IMG/VR virus record: IMGVR_UViG_3300017730_000083
Location: 1 to 24,437 of that record
DNA: 24,437 nucleotides
Reading direction: 5' to 3' (one strand)
Source: a virus
The notes beneath the pieces were generated by a model, which worked only from the letters and a program-made list of their open reading frames with translations, ran no database searches and had not been told where the DNA came from. Every line of letters starts with the position of its first letter. The first letter of the stretch is position 1. Made by a program: the position numbers and the translations under genes. Below are positions 1 to 6,576 of the stretch, one piece after another.

Positions 1-338
1 ACCTGAACCTTAGACATTTCTTCTCTACTAGGTCTAGGTTTTGTATTGCCCTGATATTTCCAGTTAGCCAATGCTCTACCTATCGCACTTGTTTCGCAGT
101 TCTCCATCCACGCATCAGCATTAGCAAATCCACCTTGTCCTTTAGTTTCTTGTGCTATACCAGTGCTTACTGGTCTTGCATCCTCCATGTCTTTAAATAT
201 TTCAGACCTTATTGTTACGCATGTTCCATCCTCTGTAATATGTATAACTTGTGTGTCTAATCTACCATTTGGAAAATCTTTCCAAAACTTTTTTAGTCTA
301 TCCTCTACTGTTTCGTAACTGTTTAAATCAAAGCCCAT
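1..338 (-). CDS. Partial gene, possible single-strand annealing (ERF/Sak-like) recombination protein
   Basis: The gene runs off the left edge; 112 codons are visible. The ATG at 338 is preceded by a strong SD (AAGGAGGAGC), so the start is firm. The visible part begins MGFDLNSYETVEDRLKKFW and contains a segment reading CETSAIGRALANWKYQG near residue 84-100. A conserved 'ETSxxGRALA' motif is typical, as I recall it, of phage ERF/Sak-type single-strand annealing proteins and of related uncharacterised phage proteins. That class anneals complementary single strands during phage recombination and replication. The neighbour upstream in the operon is a metallophosphoesterase of the nuclease-like type, which would suit a recombination module. 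The functional call is an inference from one motif; the coding call is much safer. Confidence 0.55.
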   Translation of the reverse strand, partial: MGFDLNSYETVEDRLKKFWKDFPNGRLDTQVIHITEDGTCVTIRSEIFKDMEDARPVSTGIAQETKGQGGFANADAWMENCETSAIGRALANWKYQGNTKPRPSREEMSKVQ

Positions 339-358
339 AAGCTCCTCCTTCTTAATTG

Positions 359-493
359 TTATTTTATTTTAGATGTCTCTACTTTTAAAGTAAATTGTTT
401 TAGTTTATACCTCCTGCACATAGGGTTAGTGCATTGCAAAAACCCCATGTAACAGTATAAAGCATTACCACAACTCACACATATGTGCGACAT
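359..493 (-). CDS. 44-residue zinc-ribbon protein
   Basis: Short ORF with ATG at 493 and TAA at 361-359. The SD (GAGGAG) overlaps the end and stop codon of the metallophosphoesterase gene upstream (stop at 497-495), so the two are translationally linked. Five cysteines sit at residues 5, 8, 14, 21 and 26 (CVSC, then C, C, C), a layout that can bind one zinc ion. The C-terminal half is lysine-rich. It lies between the metallophosphoesterase and the putative annealing protein with short spacers on both sides. Function unknown; a small nucleic-acid- or protein-binding zinc knuckle is the most that can be said. Confidence 0.7.
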   Translation of the reverse strand: MSHICVSCGNALYCYMGFLQCTNPMCRRYKLKQFTLKVETSKIK

Positions 494-494
494 A

Positions 495-1538
495 CTACTC
501 CTCTAGGTTTATTAAATACTCAGCAGTCACACCTTTGTCAGGCTTAACAAACAAACAATGCTGTGATGGTCTACCCATACTGGCTAATTGTTCTAATGCA
601 TATCCATTGTGTGATTCTGTACTACCATTAATCCATACACGTATATCGTTGATATACAAATTAGTAGGTGTATGATAGTGACCACAGACTGCGTGAGTGA
701 AATCTTCCATTAATCCGTTAGAAGCTAAGGCTTTCCATCCTAGAATTTTTTTGTTATATCCATAGAATGGTAGTCCCATACTACCTCTAATGTTATCTCC
801 ATGAAAGCAAAGGAACTTAGATTTACTACCGAGGTCAGCAACTAAGTACCAGTTGTTATCTGGTACTATAAACTTAATACGTTTCTCATTAGTAAACATA
901 GTTTCCAATATCTTACCTAACATTCTATCAGCATTACTCTCAGGATTGTAGTCTTTTCTTGCCCTACCTCCTAGAGAGCCATGGTTTCCTATAACCCAGT
1001 AAACATCTACCTCTTCAAACTCAGCTAATAGTTTACTAAAGAAACCGTATAGTATTCTAGGACCATCAACAGTGACCTGCCTATACAGGGAACTATCAAT
1101 AAGATGTGCTTGTCCAGGAAATATAAGTTCTCCCTCTACAATATCACCGAGTGCTAACACTGCACACTTTCTTACCTTATGGTTTGCACCCTGAATGCGT
1201 GCAATTTTAATTATCTTATCAGCATAACGTAGTACTCTTTCCTCTGCTATCTCAGTACTATAGGTAGGAGTTGTCTTAGCTAATTGAATGTCACTTAATA
1301 AAGGAACACAAATCTCTTCATCTTTGTATTTCTTTTTACTTTTAGGTGGAGCTTTTAAAGTAGGCAAATCAAGTGTTGATATACCATCTTTAGCTGCACT
1401 ATATACTGCTTCAATCAGGTCAGCTTTCTTATCCTTAGCTCTTTCTAATTGTTTAAGTAATCTAACATTAGTATCCTTTAGCTCTTTGATAGTGTTGCTT
1501 TCTGCTTCAGCTAATAGTTTTGCTAACTCTTTATTCAT
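495..1538 (-). CDS. Calcineurin-like metallophosphoesterase (Mre11/SbcD-like fold), possible nuclease
   Basis: A 347-residue protein. I chose the ATG at 1538 (MNKELAKLLAEAES) rather than the in-frame ATG at 1565 because it overlaps the stop of the upstream HTH gene by 8 bases, the usual coupling in this operon. Residues about 1-60 are a charged, probably coiled-coil region. The phosphoesterase domain follows, with motif I SDIQ (D83, Q85), motif II GD (D132), motif III GNHG (N185, H186), motif IV HGD (H246) and motif V GHYH (H287, H289). These are the two-metal ligands of the family, which includes Mre11/SbcD nucleases and many phosphodiesterases. The usual motif I histidine (DxH) is a glutamine here. 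The operon context favours DNA processing, but the substrate is not known. Confidence 0.88.
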   Translation of the reverse strand: MNKELAKLLAEAESNTIKELKDTNVRLLKQLERAKDKKADLIEAVYSAAKDGISTLDLPTLKAPPKSKKKYKDEEICVPLLSDIQLAKTTPTYSTEIAEERVLRYADKIIKIARIQGANHKVRKCAVLALGDIVEGELIFPGQAHLIDSSLYRQVTVDGPRILYGFFSKLLAEFEEVDVYWVIGNHGSLGGRARKDYNPESNADRMLGKILETMFTNEKRIKFIVPDNNWYLVADLGSKSKFLCFHGDNIRGSMGLPFYGYNKKILGWKALASNGLMEDFTHAVCGHYHTPTNLYINDIRVWINGSTESHNGYALEQLASMGRPSQHCLFVKPDKGVTAEYLINLEE

Positions 1539-1773
1539 TCTCGTCCAACTTATACATCCATGCACTTACTCGTGAACGGCTAACTTTAACACCTAACTCT
1601 TCATTAAGTATTCTTGTTACGCTTGATGCGTTGGGTTTCTTTCCTTCTTTTATCATCTGCTCTATACCATCAATGAAGGGTTTAGCTTCTTTAGATATAT
1701 TCTCATACCAAGGAGTTACTCCCCCTTGTTTTCCCTGTAGTGCTTTTGTAAGCAAGTTTTCTATGTTACTCAT
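1531..1773 (-). CDS. Small helix-turn-helix DNA-binding protein, candidate regulator
   Basis: An 80-residue protein. The segment at residues 48-76 (around NASSVTRILNEELGVKVSRS) reads as a helix-turn-helix: a helix, a GV turn and a Ser/Arg-rich recognition helix. There is no SD before the ATG at 1773. Instead a TATACT box ends 6 bases upstream, so the mRNA may start at or next to the ATG (leaderless). Two copies of the palindrome TATGCATATGCATA lie just upstream, one where a -35 element would fall. This is the first gene of the leftward operon that continues into the metallophosphoesterase with an 8-base overlap. Autoregulation is inferred from the palindromes. A terminase-small-subunit-like or partitioning role is also possible. 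Confidence 0.7.
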   Translation of the reverse strand: MSNIENLLTKALQGKQGGVTPWYENISKEAKPFIDGIEQMIKEGKKPNASSVTRILNEELGVKVSRSRVSAWMYKLDENE

Positions 1774-1779
1774 ACAAAC

Positions 1780-1785
1780 AGTATA
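1780..1785 (-). promoter_or_regulatory. -10-like box (TATACT) of a possibly leaderless promoter for the HTH gene
   Basis: On the minus strand TATACT is followed by six bases and then the ATG at 1773, so transcription would begin at or beside the start codon. No SD is present. The position 17 bases upstream reads TATGCA and falls inside one of the palindromes; it is a poor -35 match. Confidence 0.4.
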
Positions 1786-1800
1786 TCATATGGTTATGCG

Positions 1801-1851
1801 TATGCATATGCATATGGAAAAAAAATAAAAAGAAACTATGCATATGCATAT
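1801..1851. repeat. Two copies of a perfect palindrome TATGCATATGCATA, candidate operators
   Basis: An identical 15-mer occurs at 1801-1815 and 1837-1851; its first 14 bases are a perfect palindrome. The centres are 36 bp apart. The right flank of copy one and the bases at 1786-1800 hold further CATATG and TATGC half-repeats. The sites lie between the terminator of the MoxR-VWA operon and the start of the HTH gene; the first copy covers the expected -35 region. A related site is at 7351-7368. Confidence 0.6.
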
Positions 1852-1858
1852 AATATAC

Positions 1859-1890
1859 AAAAAAAGAGAGGCGTGGAAGGACACCTCTCT
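1859..1890 (-). terminator. Intrinsic terminator of the MoxR-VWA operon
   Basis: On the minus strand AGAGAGGTGT (1890-1881) pairs with ACGCCTCTCT (1874-1865) in a 10-bp stem with one U-G wobble and a 6-base loop, followed directly by a run of seven T. It sits 19 bases beyond the stop of the VWA gene. On the + strand the wobble becomes an A-C mismatch and the T-run is less pure, so minus is the functional direction. Confidence 0.85.
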
Positions 1891-1908
1891 CTTTCTAGTC
1901 GGCAACAG

Positions 1909-3645
1909 TTAGCTTCTAGCTAATTGTTTTGCTAATCCTTTAACAAGTTCTTTAGCCTTGATAGGGATTATATTGTTCTTTATCATGTACTGTGCTATCT
2001 CATGTCGTAGTTCTAATGGTAAGTTAGCAGGACTACCATCACTTCCTACACCTACAACTTGTTGGTCACTAATCCAGATACGTGGCTCAGGTTGTTCAGC
2101 TAGCCATTTAAGTGCATCTAAATCAACTGAGTTGTACCCATGTTCATAGAGATTGTCAATAGCTTTAGTATTTAACTTGCCATCTTTAGCAATTACTTCT
2201 ATCATGCCATCACAGTCATCTATCTTATAACCATAACCTGTGTAACCTGCTATGTTAGCAGCAGGAAGTAAGTCAATTACTTCTCTTACATCTTGTTCAT
2301 TCCAACTCATAGAGCCACTAAAGTCAATCATTAAGCTACCACCTAGGGTAGTAGACTTAACATTGAATACTTTTCTATCAGTAGTTAAGCGATACATTTT
2401 CTTAGGCACTACACCTGTATCACTACTACGCCTAGTAATTTCTCTAATTGCTTTTTGTATCCTATGATTAGGAACAAATCGTTTTACATCAGCTACACCA
2501 TGAACACCACCTTCGTCCATAGCGTAATCAATAAGGTTTCTGTCATGGTATTGTTGTGCTGACTCTTTAATATTATCAGCTAACTCTTTGCCAATATTAT
2601 CAGGCAATGTTAATACAGTATCATTAATATCAGTCAAGCTTTGTTTCATAAGTAATTCTAAATACTCATCACTTGCTAGCTGAATAGAATTTTCTGTATC
2701 TAATGTACCATCTTTATCAGCAAATCCATACCTAGCTATTCGTTTCTTATCCCAATATTCTAAGTCGTTAAGAGTTAACATTCTCACTACCTTATTAACT
2801 CTCCTACGTATTTGTGATTTGTTAAGAGGTCTTCCTTTGTACCTCTTTAACTCCTCATTCCACCTGTAATCTCCTGTTAGTTGTAGGCTTCTTACGTATG
2901 ACTTAGCGTTAGCACATATACCAAATAGTTGACTAACAGTATCTGTTAACTGTTTGGCATCTCTAAGTAAATACTCTTCAGGTATATTAGAGTTAGGTGG
3001 ATAGTGCAATCGTAATGCACTAACACAATAACTAGCTACTTCCTGTCTCTTAACGTGCATATAGAAAGGTGCATGAGGAACAAGAAAACTCATTACCTCT
3101 TTTAGACTTGCACCTTCTAGTAACATATCAACAGCAGTAGTACTCATCTTATCGTTATGAGTTACTGAACAGTAAGGTAACGCAACACTACAATAGTCAA
3201 GGAATTTAAGCTCGTTATCAGTAAGGTTGTCTTCCTCTTCTTGTCTTAGCTTTAGTATTTCCTCTAACTTGTGATAGTTTCCACTATAACCTAGACCACT
3301 AGCCATGGCATTTAGTATTCTACTCTGGTCGCTTACCACATATCTATGAGCTACCATGTACTGTGCCGTATGCAAAGCAACTTTGTCATTGCTACGGAAC
3401 TTCATGTTAGCAAACAGATTATATTTCTTCATTGCAGTAGCGATTGATACAGTAGCACTCTCCTTCTTGTTAAGATAAGGGTAACTAGCTATTACTAAAT
3501 CACTCTTGTTAGGAGTAGGAGTTAAGTCATGCTTTCTTACTACCTTATGTTTCCTAACTCTGTCACCTATAAGGGACATGTTAGTAAGAGTAGTAGGTAA
3601 GTTTAATTTACTTAACTCATTACCAAACAGCTTACTCATTGTCAT
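1909..3645 (-). CDS. VWA-domain protein (CobT/ViaA-like), partner of the MoxR-type ATPase
   Basis: A 578-residue protein. The last third is a von Willebrand factor A domain: a beta strand then DFSGSMS at residues 441-447 is the metal-binding MIDAS motif (DxSxS), with S506/D510 and an ISD turn at 525-527 in the later strand positions. Residues 1-430 are mostly helical and match nothing I recognise. The gene directly follows a MoxR/CobS-type AAA+ ATPase, with a short overlap. AAA+/VWA pairs (CobS-CobT, RavA-ViaA, MoxR-CoxE) act as chaperone-like machines that remodel or load metal into a client complex; cobS-like genes are known in cyanophages. The start may be the ATG at 3645 or at 3639 (MSKLFGNEL); no clear SD separates them. 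The client here is unknown. Confidence 0.8.
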   Translation of the reverse strand: MTMSKLFGNELSKLNLPTTLTNMSLIGDRVRKHKVVRKHDLTPTPNKSDLVIASYPYLNKKESATVSIATAMKKYNLFANMKFRSNDKVALHTAQYMVAHRYVVSDQSRILNAMASGLGYSGNYHKLEEILKLRQEEEDNLTDNELKFLDYCSVALPYCSVTHNDKMSTTAVDMLLEGASLKEVMSFLVPHAPFYMHVKRQEVASYCVSALRLHYPPNSNIPEEYLLRDAKQLTDTVSQLFGICANAKSYVRSLQLTGDYRWNEELKRYKGRPLNKSQIRRRVNKVVRMLTLNDLEYWDKKRIARYGFADKDGTLDTENSIQLASDEYLELLMKQSLTDINDTVLTLPDNIGKELADNIKESAQQYHDRNLIDYAMDEGGVHGVADVKRFVPNHRIQKAIREITRRSSDTGVVPKKMYRLTTDRKVFNVKSTTLGGSLMIDFSGSMSWNEQDVREVIDLLPAANIAGYTGYGYKIDDCDGMIEVIAKDGKLNTKAIDNLYEHGYNSVDLDALKWLAEQPEPRIWISDQQVVGVGSDGSPANLPLELRHEIAQYMIKNNIIPIKAKELVKGLAKQLARS

Positions 3646-4330
3646 GGTCTTGTAAGGCTAATGCTTCTAGTATCATTGAACTTTCGTTAGGAAACACAGC
3701 ACGAACACTGTCCTCTTTAGATAAGCCACTATTCATAAGGTTAGCAAACGCTGACCATCTACGAATAGAGAACGCATCATGTTCAAAGTCGTTGTATACA
3801 GCACGTATATTCTTAGGCAGTACATTAAGTGCATCAGGGTGGACTGTATCAATCTTCATTGTTACAGGGAACCTGTCACGTAAGGCATCACCTAGGTCAC
3901 TAGGTACACCATTCATGGTGGCTATTGCTTGAAAGCCATCAGCTGGTCTAACTGTTTCCTTATCCTTGTTAGGAAGTGTGAACTTAGCAAACTGTGGGTC
4001 ATCTAGTAAGGCATGTAAGAAAGTCATTACGTCAGCACCTGCATGGTCTATCTCGTTAATAACTAATCTTGCACCTTCACGCCAAGCTCTAATACCTAAG
4101 CCATCAATCCACTCAAAACTACCAGTATCTGTAGGAACATAGTGTCCCATCAATTCTGCTGCCGTACTATCGTGAGTCAATGTAGTAGTGTATACTTGTT
4201 GTTCTTTCTTAACACTAAGATTACTTGCTTGATATGACTTACCTGTACCAGGTATACCAAAGAGCAATAGTCTTGGTGTATGTGGTATGACCTTTTCTAG
4301 TAAAGACCATACTGTATTCTCTTGTGTCAT
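3632..4330 (-). CDS. MoxR/CobS-type AAA+ ATPase
   Basis: A 232-residue single-domain AAA+ ATPase. Walker A is GIPGTGKS (residues 25-32). Walker B is LVINEID (E93, D95). Sensor 1 is the asparagine of ATMN (N140). The arginine finger region is LRDRF (R151/R153). The short helix between Walker A and B with a GHY-type pore segment and the compact length fit the MoxR/CobS group. Its ATG overlaps the stop of the upstream gene (ATGA) and has the SD GAGGAAGA. It overlaps the start of the VWA gene, so both are probably made in fixed ratio. It is expected to form a hexameric ring that works on a target together with the VWA protein. Confidence 0.88.
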   Translation of the reverse strand: MTQENTVWSLLEKVIPHTPRLLLFGIPGTGKSYQASNLSVKKEQQVYTTTLTHDSTAAELMGHYVPTDTGSFEWIDGLGIRAWREGARLVINEIDHAGADVMTFLHALLDDPQFAKFTLPNKDKETVRPADGFQAIATMNGVPSDLGDALRDRFPVTMKIDTVHPDALNVLPKNIRAVYNDFEHDAFSIRRWSAFANLMNSGLSKEDSVRAVFPNESSMILEALALQDHDNE

Positions 4331-4779
4331 TCTTCCTCGCTTTCTTTAGACAACAATTCCTCCACTTCCTTAATGAAGTTCTCTGTCATCTCTTCCTGTT
4401 TTATATTCTCCCATACTGACATGACATCATCAGTAATATTTTGTACCTCAGGTACATCAGGCAGTAACTCGTAAGCTTCTGCTGGTATGTCTACGATAAC
4501 AGTTGCACTCTCGTTAACTGTATCATCATCTCCTATGAGTACACATTCCCACACAGTTCTGTAATGCATAGGTGCAACTACTCCTTCTATATGGTAATGA
4601 GGCATAGCCATCTTTAGAAAGATTGGGAACCTTCCGTCAATAGCTTTCATCTCATCTGTACCTTTAGTATTAAATAGCCACTCCATGAGTGACCTGTTGT
4701 AACCATTAGAAATCGCTAATGAATTAAGATAATTCAATATTGTTTTCGTAATAGCTACGTAGCTTTTAAGTGCTTCCAC
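4327..4779 (-). CDS. Unknown acidic 150-residue protein upstream of the MoxR ATPase
   Basis: No family recognised. The protein has a helical N-terminus (MEALKSYVAITKTILNYLNS), a central part with beta-type sequence, and a very acidic C-terminus ending KESEEE. The start is GTG at 4779, sharing one base with the upstream stop in the form TAGTG; the SD AGGAGGAA lies inside the last codons of the upstream gene. The gene ends in an ATGA overlap with the ATPase. Because it is tightly coupled to the ATPase, it may be a substrate or adaptor of the MoxR-VWA machine; this is inferred only from position. Confidence 0.7.
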   Translation of the reverse strand: MEALKSYVAITKTILNYLNSLAISNGYNRSLMEWLFNTKGTDEMKAIDGRFPIFLKMAMPHYHIEGVVAPMHYRTVWECVLIGDDDTVNESATVIVDIPAEAYELLPDVPEVQNITDDVMSVWENIKQEEMTENFIKEVEELLSKESEEE

Positions 4780-4789
4780 TATTCCTCCT
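4772..4789. repeat. 18-bp gene-junction repeat, copy A
   Basis: The 18-mer gcttccactattcctcct spans the stop/start junction (minus-strand TAGTG) and the SD. It is identical to the junction at 5865-5882, so both downstream proteins begin M-E-A-(L/I)-K. Confidence 0.7.
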
Positions 4790-5501
4790 CGTTTTTCTTG
4801 TTGTCTTTCTTGTTAGGCATAACTTCTTTTAAGAAGTTTTGTATATCCTCATCTGTAAGAGACATGTCCATATTACTTGGGTGTCTCATATCAGTAGGGT
4901 CTGCATCTTTGTAGCCTTCTATGATAGAGGCTATAGATTGTGGATAACCAAGGGCTATCATCTGTGGTTCCTCATGTTCTACAACTTGTTTGTACATCAT
5001 AGAAAAGGTTTTACCATCACTCATCATCATGCTCATTACAACCTGCATAATAAACAAACACACTTCGTACGTGTTTCCACTATCAATACCTTCGTCCTCC
5101 ATAAGATGACTGACATGTTCTAGTATTTGATTATCAGCTGGGGTACGTTTATCACGTACATCCTTGATAACCTGAGACATGAAAGCAGTAACACCAAAGG
5201 CAAAGTCTTTCATACGTCTCTGCCATATGTAATCCTCTATGAATTTCATGGCACCGATAGTATCTTGTGCTCCTACATGAAAACGTCTGTTGTCTTTATT
5301 ACCTACAGCTTTACCATCTTCATCTTTGTCAGGGTCATAGAATATACCTACACCGAATAGGTCTAACTCTGTCATAGCTAGTCTATTACCTATACTTTCT
5401 AGTCCCCACTCCTCTGCCTTCTTCATCTTTGCGTCCATCATACGAGCAAATTGTTCGTACTCTTCTGGGTTGTCTTTCATAAAATCGCCAAAGTCTCCCA
5501 T
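4779..5501 (-). CDS. Unknown acidic 240-residue protein of the MoxR-VWA operon
   Basis: No family recognised. The sequence is highly charged and rich in Met, Asp, Glu and Lys, with an N-terminal helical segment (MGDFGDFMKDNPEEYEQFAR), a helical middle containing VCLFIMQVVMSMMM (about residues 147-160), and a Lys/Glu-rich tail. The hydrophobic run is short and bordered by acidic residues, so I do not call it a membrane segment. The ATG shares a TAATG junction with the upstream gene and has the SD CAGGAGGA. It is a probable component or client of the MoxR-VWA module because of strict co-translation; there is no direct evidence of function. Confidence 0.7.
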   Translation of the reverse strand: MGDFGDFMKDNPEEYEQFARMMDAKMKKAEEWGLESIGNRLAMTELDLFGVGIFYDPDKDEDGKAVGNKDNRRFHVGAQDTIGAMKFIEDYIWQRRMKDFAFGVTAFMSQVIKDVRDKRTPADNQILEHVSHLMEDEGIDSGNTYEVCLFIMQVVMSMMMSDGKTFSMMYKQVVEHEEPQMIALGYPQSIASIIEGYKDADPTDMRHPSNMDMSLTDEDIQNFLKEVMPNKKDNKKNEEE

Positions 5502-5872
5502 TACTTACTATCCTCCTGTTCTTTATTAAGGGTCATTCCTTCTGAACAACCACAGCTACAATACTCATACGTGTCGTATTCAGTCTTGTAGTTTTGTTCT
5601 ACGTTAGTCATGCAATCACTACACATGGCTCTACTACCACACCATATTGCTATGGGTAATAGAATATCTAGTGAGTTGTTACACATATCACATATCCAAA
5701 GGTCATCAGGTACTGTTGTACTATTGTCAATCACTACCCAACCATTAGCTTCACTCTCCTCTATCCAAGAAGGGTCGTTCTGTATCTTTAGGATTTGTCT
5801 GTGCTTTATTGCATCGCCTACCCATGTCCAATGATTAGGCTCTACGTACTCTTCTTCTTTAATAGCTTCCAC
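5501..5872 (-). CDS. Cysteine-rich 123-residue protein, likely zinc-binding
   Basis: No named family recognised. Cysteines are at residues 61 and 64 (CDMC), 78, 84 and 87 (CSDC), and 105, 107 and 109 (CSCGC), enough for one or two zinc sites in a ribbon or treble-clef arrangement. The N-terminal 55 residues are acidic and contain three tryptophans. Translation starts at a GTG at 5872, which shares a base with the upstream stop (TAGTG). It is coupled to the 240-residue protein gene by TAATG. It may be a binding subunit of the MoxR-VWA operon; that is positional inference. Confidence 0.7.
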   Translation of the reverse strand: MEAIKEEEYVEPNHWTWVGDAIKHRQILKIQNDPSWIEESEANGWVVIDNSTTVPDDLWICDMCNNSLDILLPIAIWCGSRAMCSDCMTNVEQNYKTEYDTYEYCSCGCSEGMTLNKEQEDSK

Positions 5873-5882
5873 TATTCCTCCT
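5865..5882. repeat. 18-bp gene-junction repeat, copy B
   Basis: Identical to 4772-4789. It contains the upstream stop, the GTG start and the SD of the next gene on the minus strand. Confidence 0.7.
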
Positions 5883-6096
5883 TCTCAATGAATGGTGATA
5901 CAGCATAGATACTAGGTCTATGAGCAGTAAGTTTGTATTCATCTTTGCCGTCTACTAGGCATACAATCTTATCAACCTCTGCTACTGCTTCATCTACTGA
6001 TACGTCACTATCAAATAAGAAATCAACAGTCAGTATGTTCTCATCTCTCTTCATGTTCTCATCTACATACACGTAGATGTCATCTTTACTAGACAC
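5872..6096 (-). CDS. Unknown 74-residue acidic protein
   Basis: No family recognised. It starts with GTG at 6096, preceded by an almost perfect SD (AAGGAGG at 6110-6104), which fixes the start. The sequence is acidic with alternating beta-like segments (DIYVYVDENM, ILTVDFLFDSDVSVDEAV). It overlaps the upstream zinc-knuckle gene by 8 bases and the downstream cysteine-rich gene by one base. It is a member of the MoxR-VWA operon. Confidence 0.7.
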   Translation of the reverse strand: MSSKDDIYVYVDENMKRDENILTVDFLFDSDVSVDEAVAEVDKIVCLVDGKDEYKLTAHRPSIYAVSPFIEKEE

Positions 6097-6241
6097 TATC
6101 TAACCTCCTTTTACTATTTTGTTTCTTGATAGTCTGATAACCACAAGTAAAGCACTGCACTATCACATGCACACTGCTCTTAACGTTGCTATGTATTGCT
6201 AACTCTGTGTAGTTATCTTGTCTACAATTATCGCACTCCAT
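6089..6241 (-). CDS. 50-residue zinc-knuckle protein
   Basis: ATG at 6241, stop TAG at 6091-6089. The SD GGAAGGAA lies 5 bases upstream. CDNC (C3, C6) and CFTC (C30, C33) form a clear two-knuckle zinc ribbon; the tail is Lys/Arg-rich. It overlaps the next gene by 8 bases. It is the first gene after the helix-rich noncoding stretch, so that stretch would form its 5' leader if the two are co-transcribed. Function unknown. Confidence 0.75.
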   Translation of the reverse strand: MECDNCRQDNYTELAIHSNVKSSVHVIVQCFTCGYQTIKKQNSKRRLDSV

Positions 6242-6264
6242 ATTATTCCTTCCATAAATAGGTA

Positions 6265-6557
6265 AACCCTAGCCTTCGGTCATTACAAACAGGGACGTCA
6301 TAATTCCTACAGACTAGGGCTTCACCATACGTACAAGTATCGTATTGTTTGATACTTACTATCTCCCCAGATAGCTTGTAACACACTATTAGTTATTTCC
6401 ACAATGATAGGATTCCAACCTATAAGGCGACCCAGTGTTTTTCTTAGTATCGTTAACTAAGCACTCTCGCTAACTCGCAATTTCTATGGCTTTACGTTCT
6501 TATAATGTGTTACAAGCTACCCCCTACCTGCAACGAAAGGGTAACGAACAGGTAGGG
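6265..6557 (-). ncRNA. Candidate structured RNA or structured leader, about 290 bases
   Basis: No ORF of meaningful length crosses 6242-6576 in either strand. Read from the minus strand, helices in order are: a 9-bp stem (6557-6549 with 6530-6522) with an 18-base loop; a long-range helix with 14 perfect pairs (6519-6506 with 6385-6372), extended by a G-U pair and five more Watson-Crick pairs around one mismatch; inside it a 6-bp hairpin (6461-6443, 7-base loop) and a 5-bp hairpin (6423-6407, 7-base loop); then a GGGG-tetraloop hairpin (6374-6359), a 7-bp hairpin (6357-6335) and an 8-bp stem (6321-6314 with 6272-6265) with one G-U. Both G-U pairs would be A-C mismatches on the other strand, so minus is favoured. 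Identity unknown: it could be a stand-alone RNA, a leader, or an unrecognised intron-like element. Confidence 0.6.
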
Positions 6558-6576
6558 ATAAGTTGTTGGTAGCTAA

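Noticed and set aside
1520-1828. 102-codon + strand ORF over the HTH gene and palindromes.
   Set aside because: Antisense shadow of the HTH gene, with no SD; the minus-strand genes are supported by motifs and overlaps.
1909-4330. Cobalamin biosynthesis (cobaltochelatase CobS/CobT) as the function.
   Set aside because: The similarity is to the general AAA+/VWA architecture; no CobN or other cobalamin gene is present, so a metabolic role is not supported.
6390-6490. Cloverleaf-like arrangement on the minus strand (5-bp hairpin with loop TTGGAAT, 6-bp hairpin with loop TAACGAT, weak closing stem) suggesting a tRNA.
   Set aside because: No acceptable D arm, no U at position 33 of the anticodon loop, the T loop lacks the invariant C56 (TTGGAAT instead of TTCGAAT), and the acceptor stem needs two wobbles and a mismatch. 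It is better explained as part of the larger helical region.
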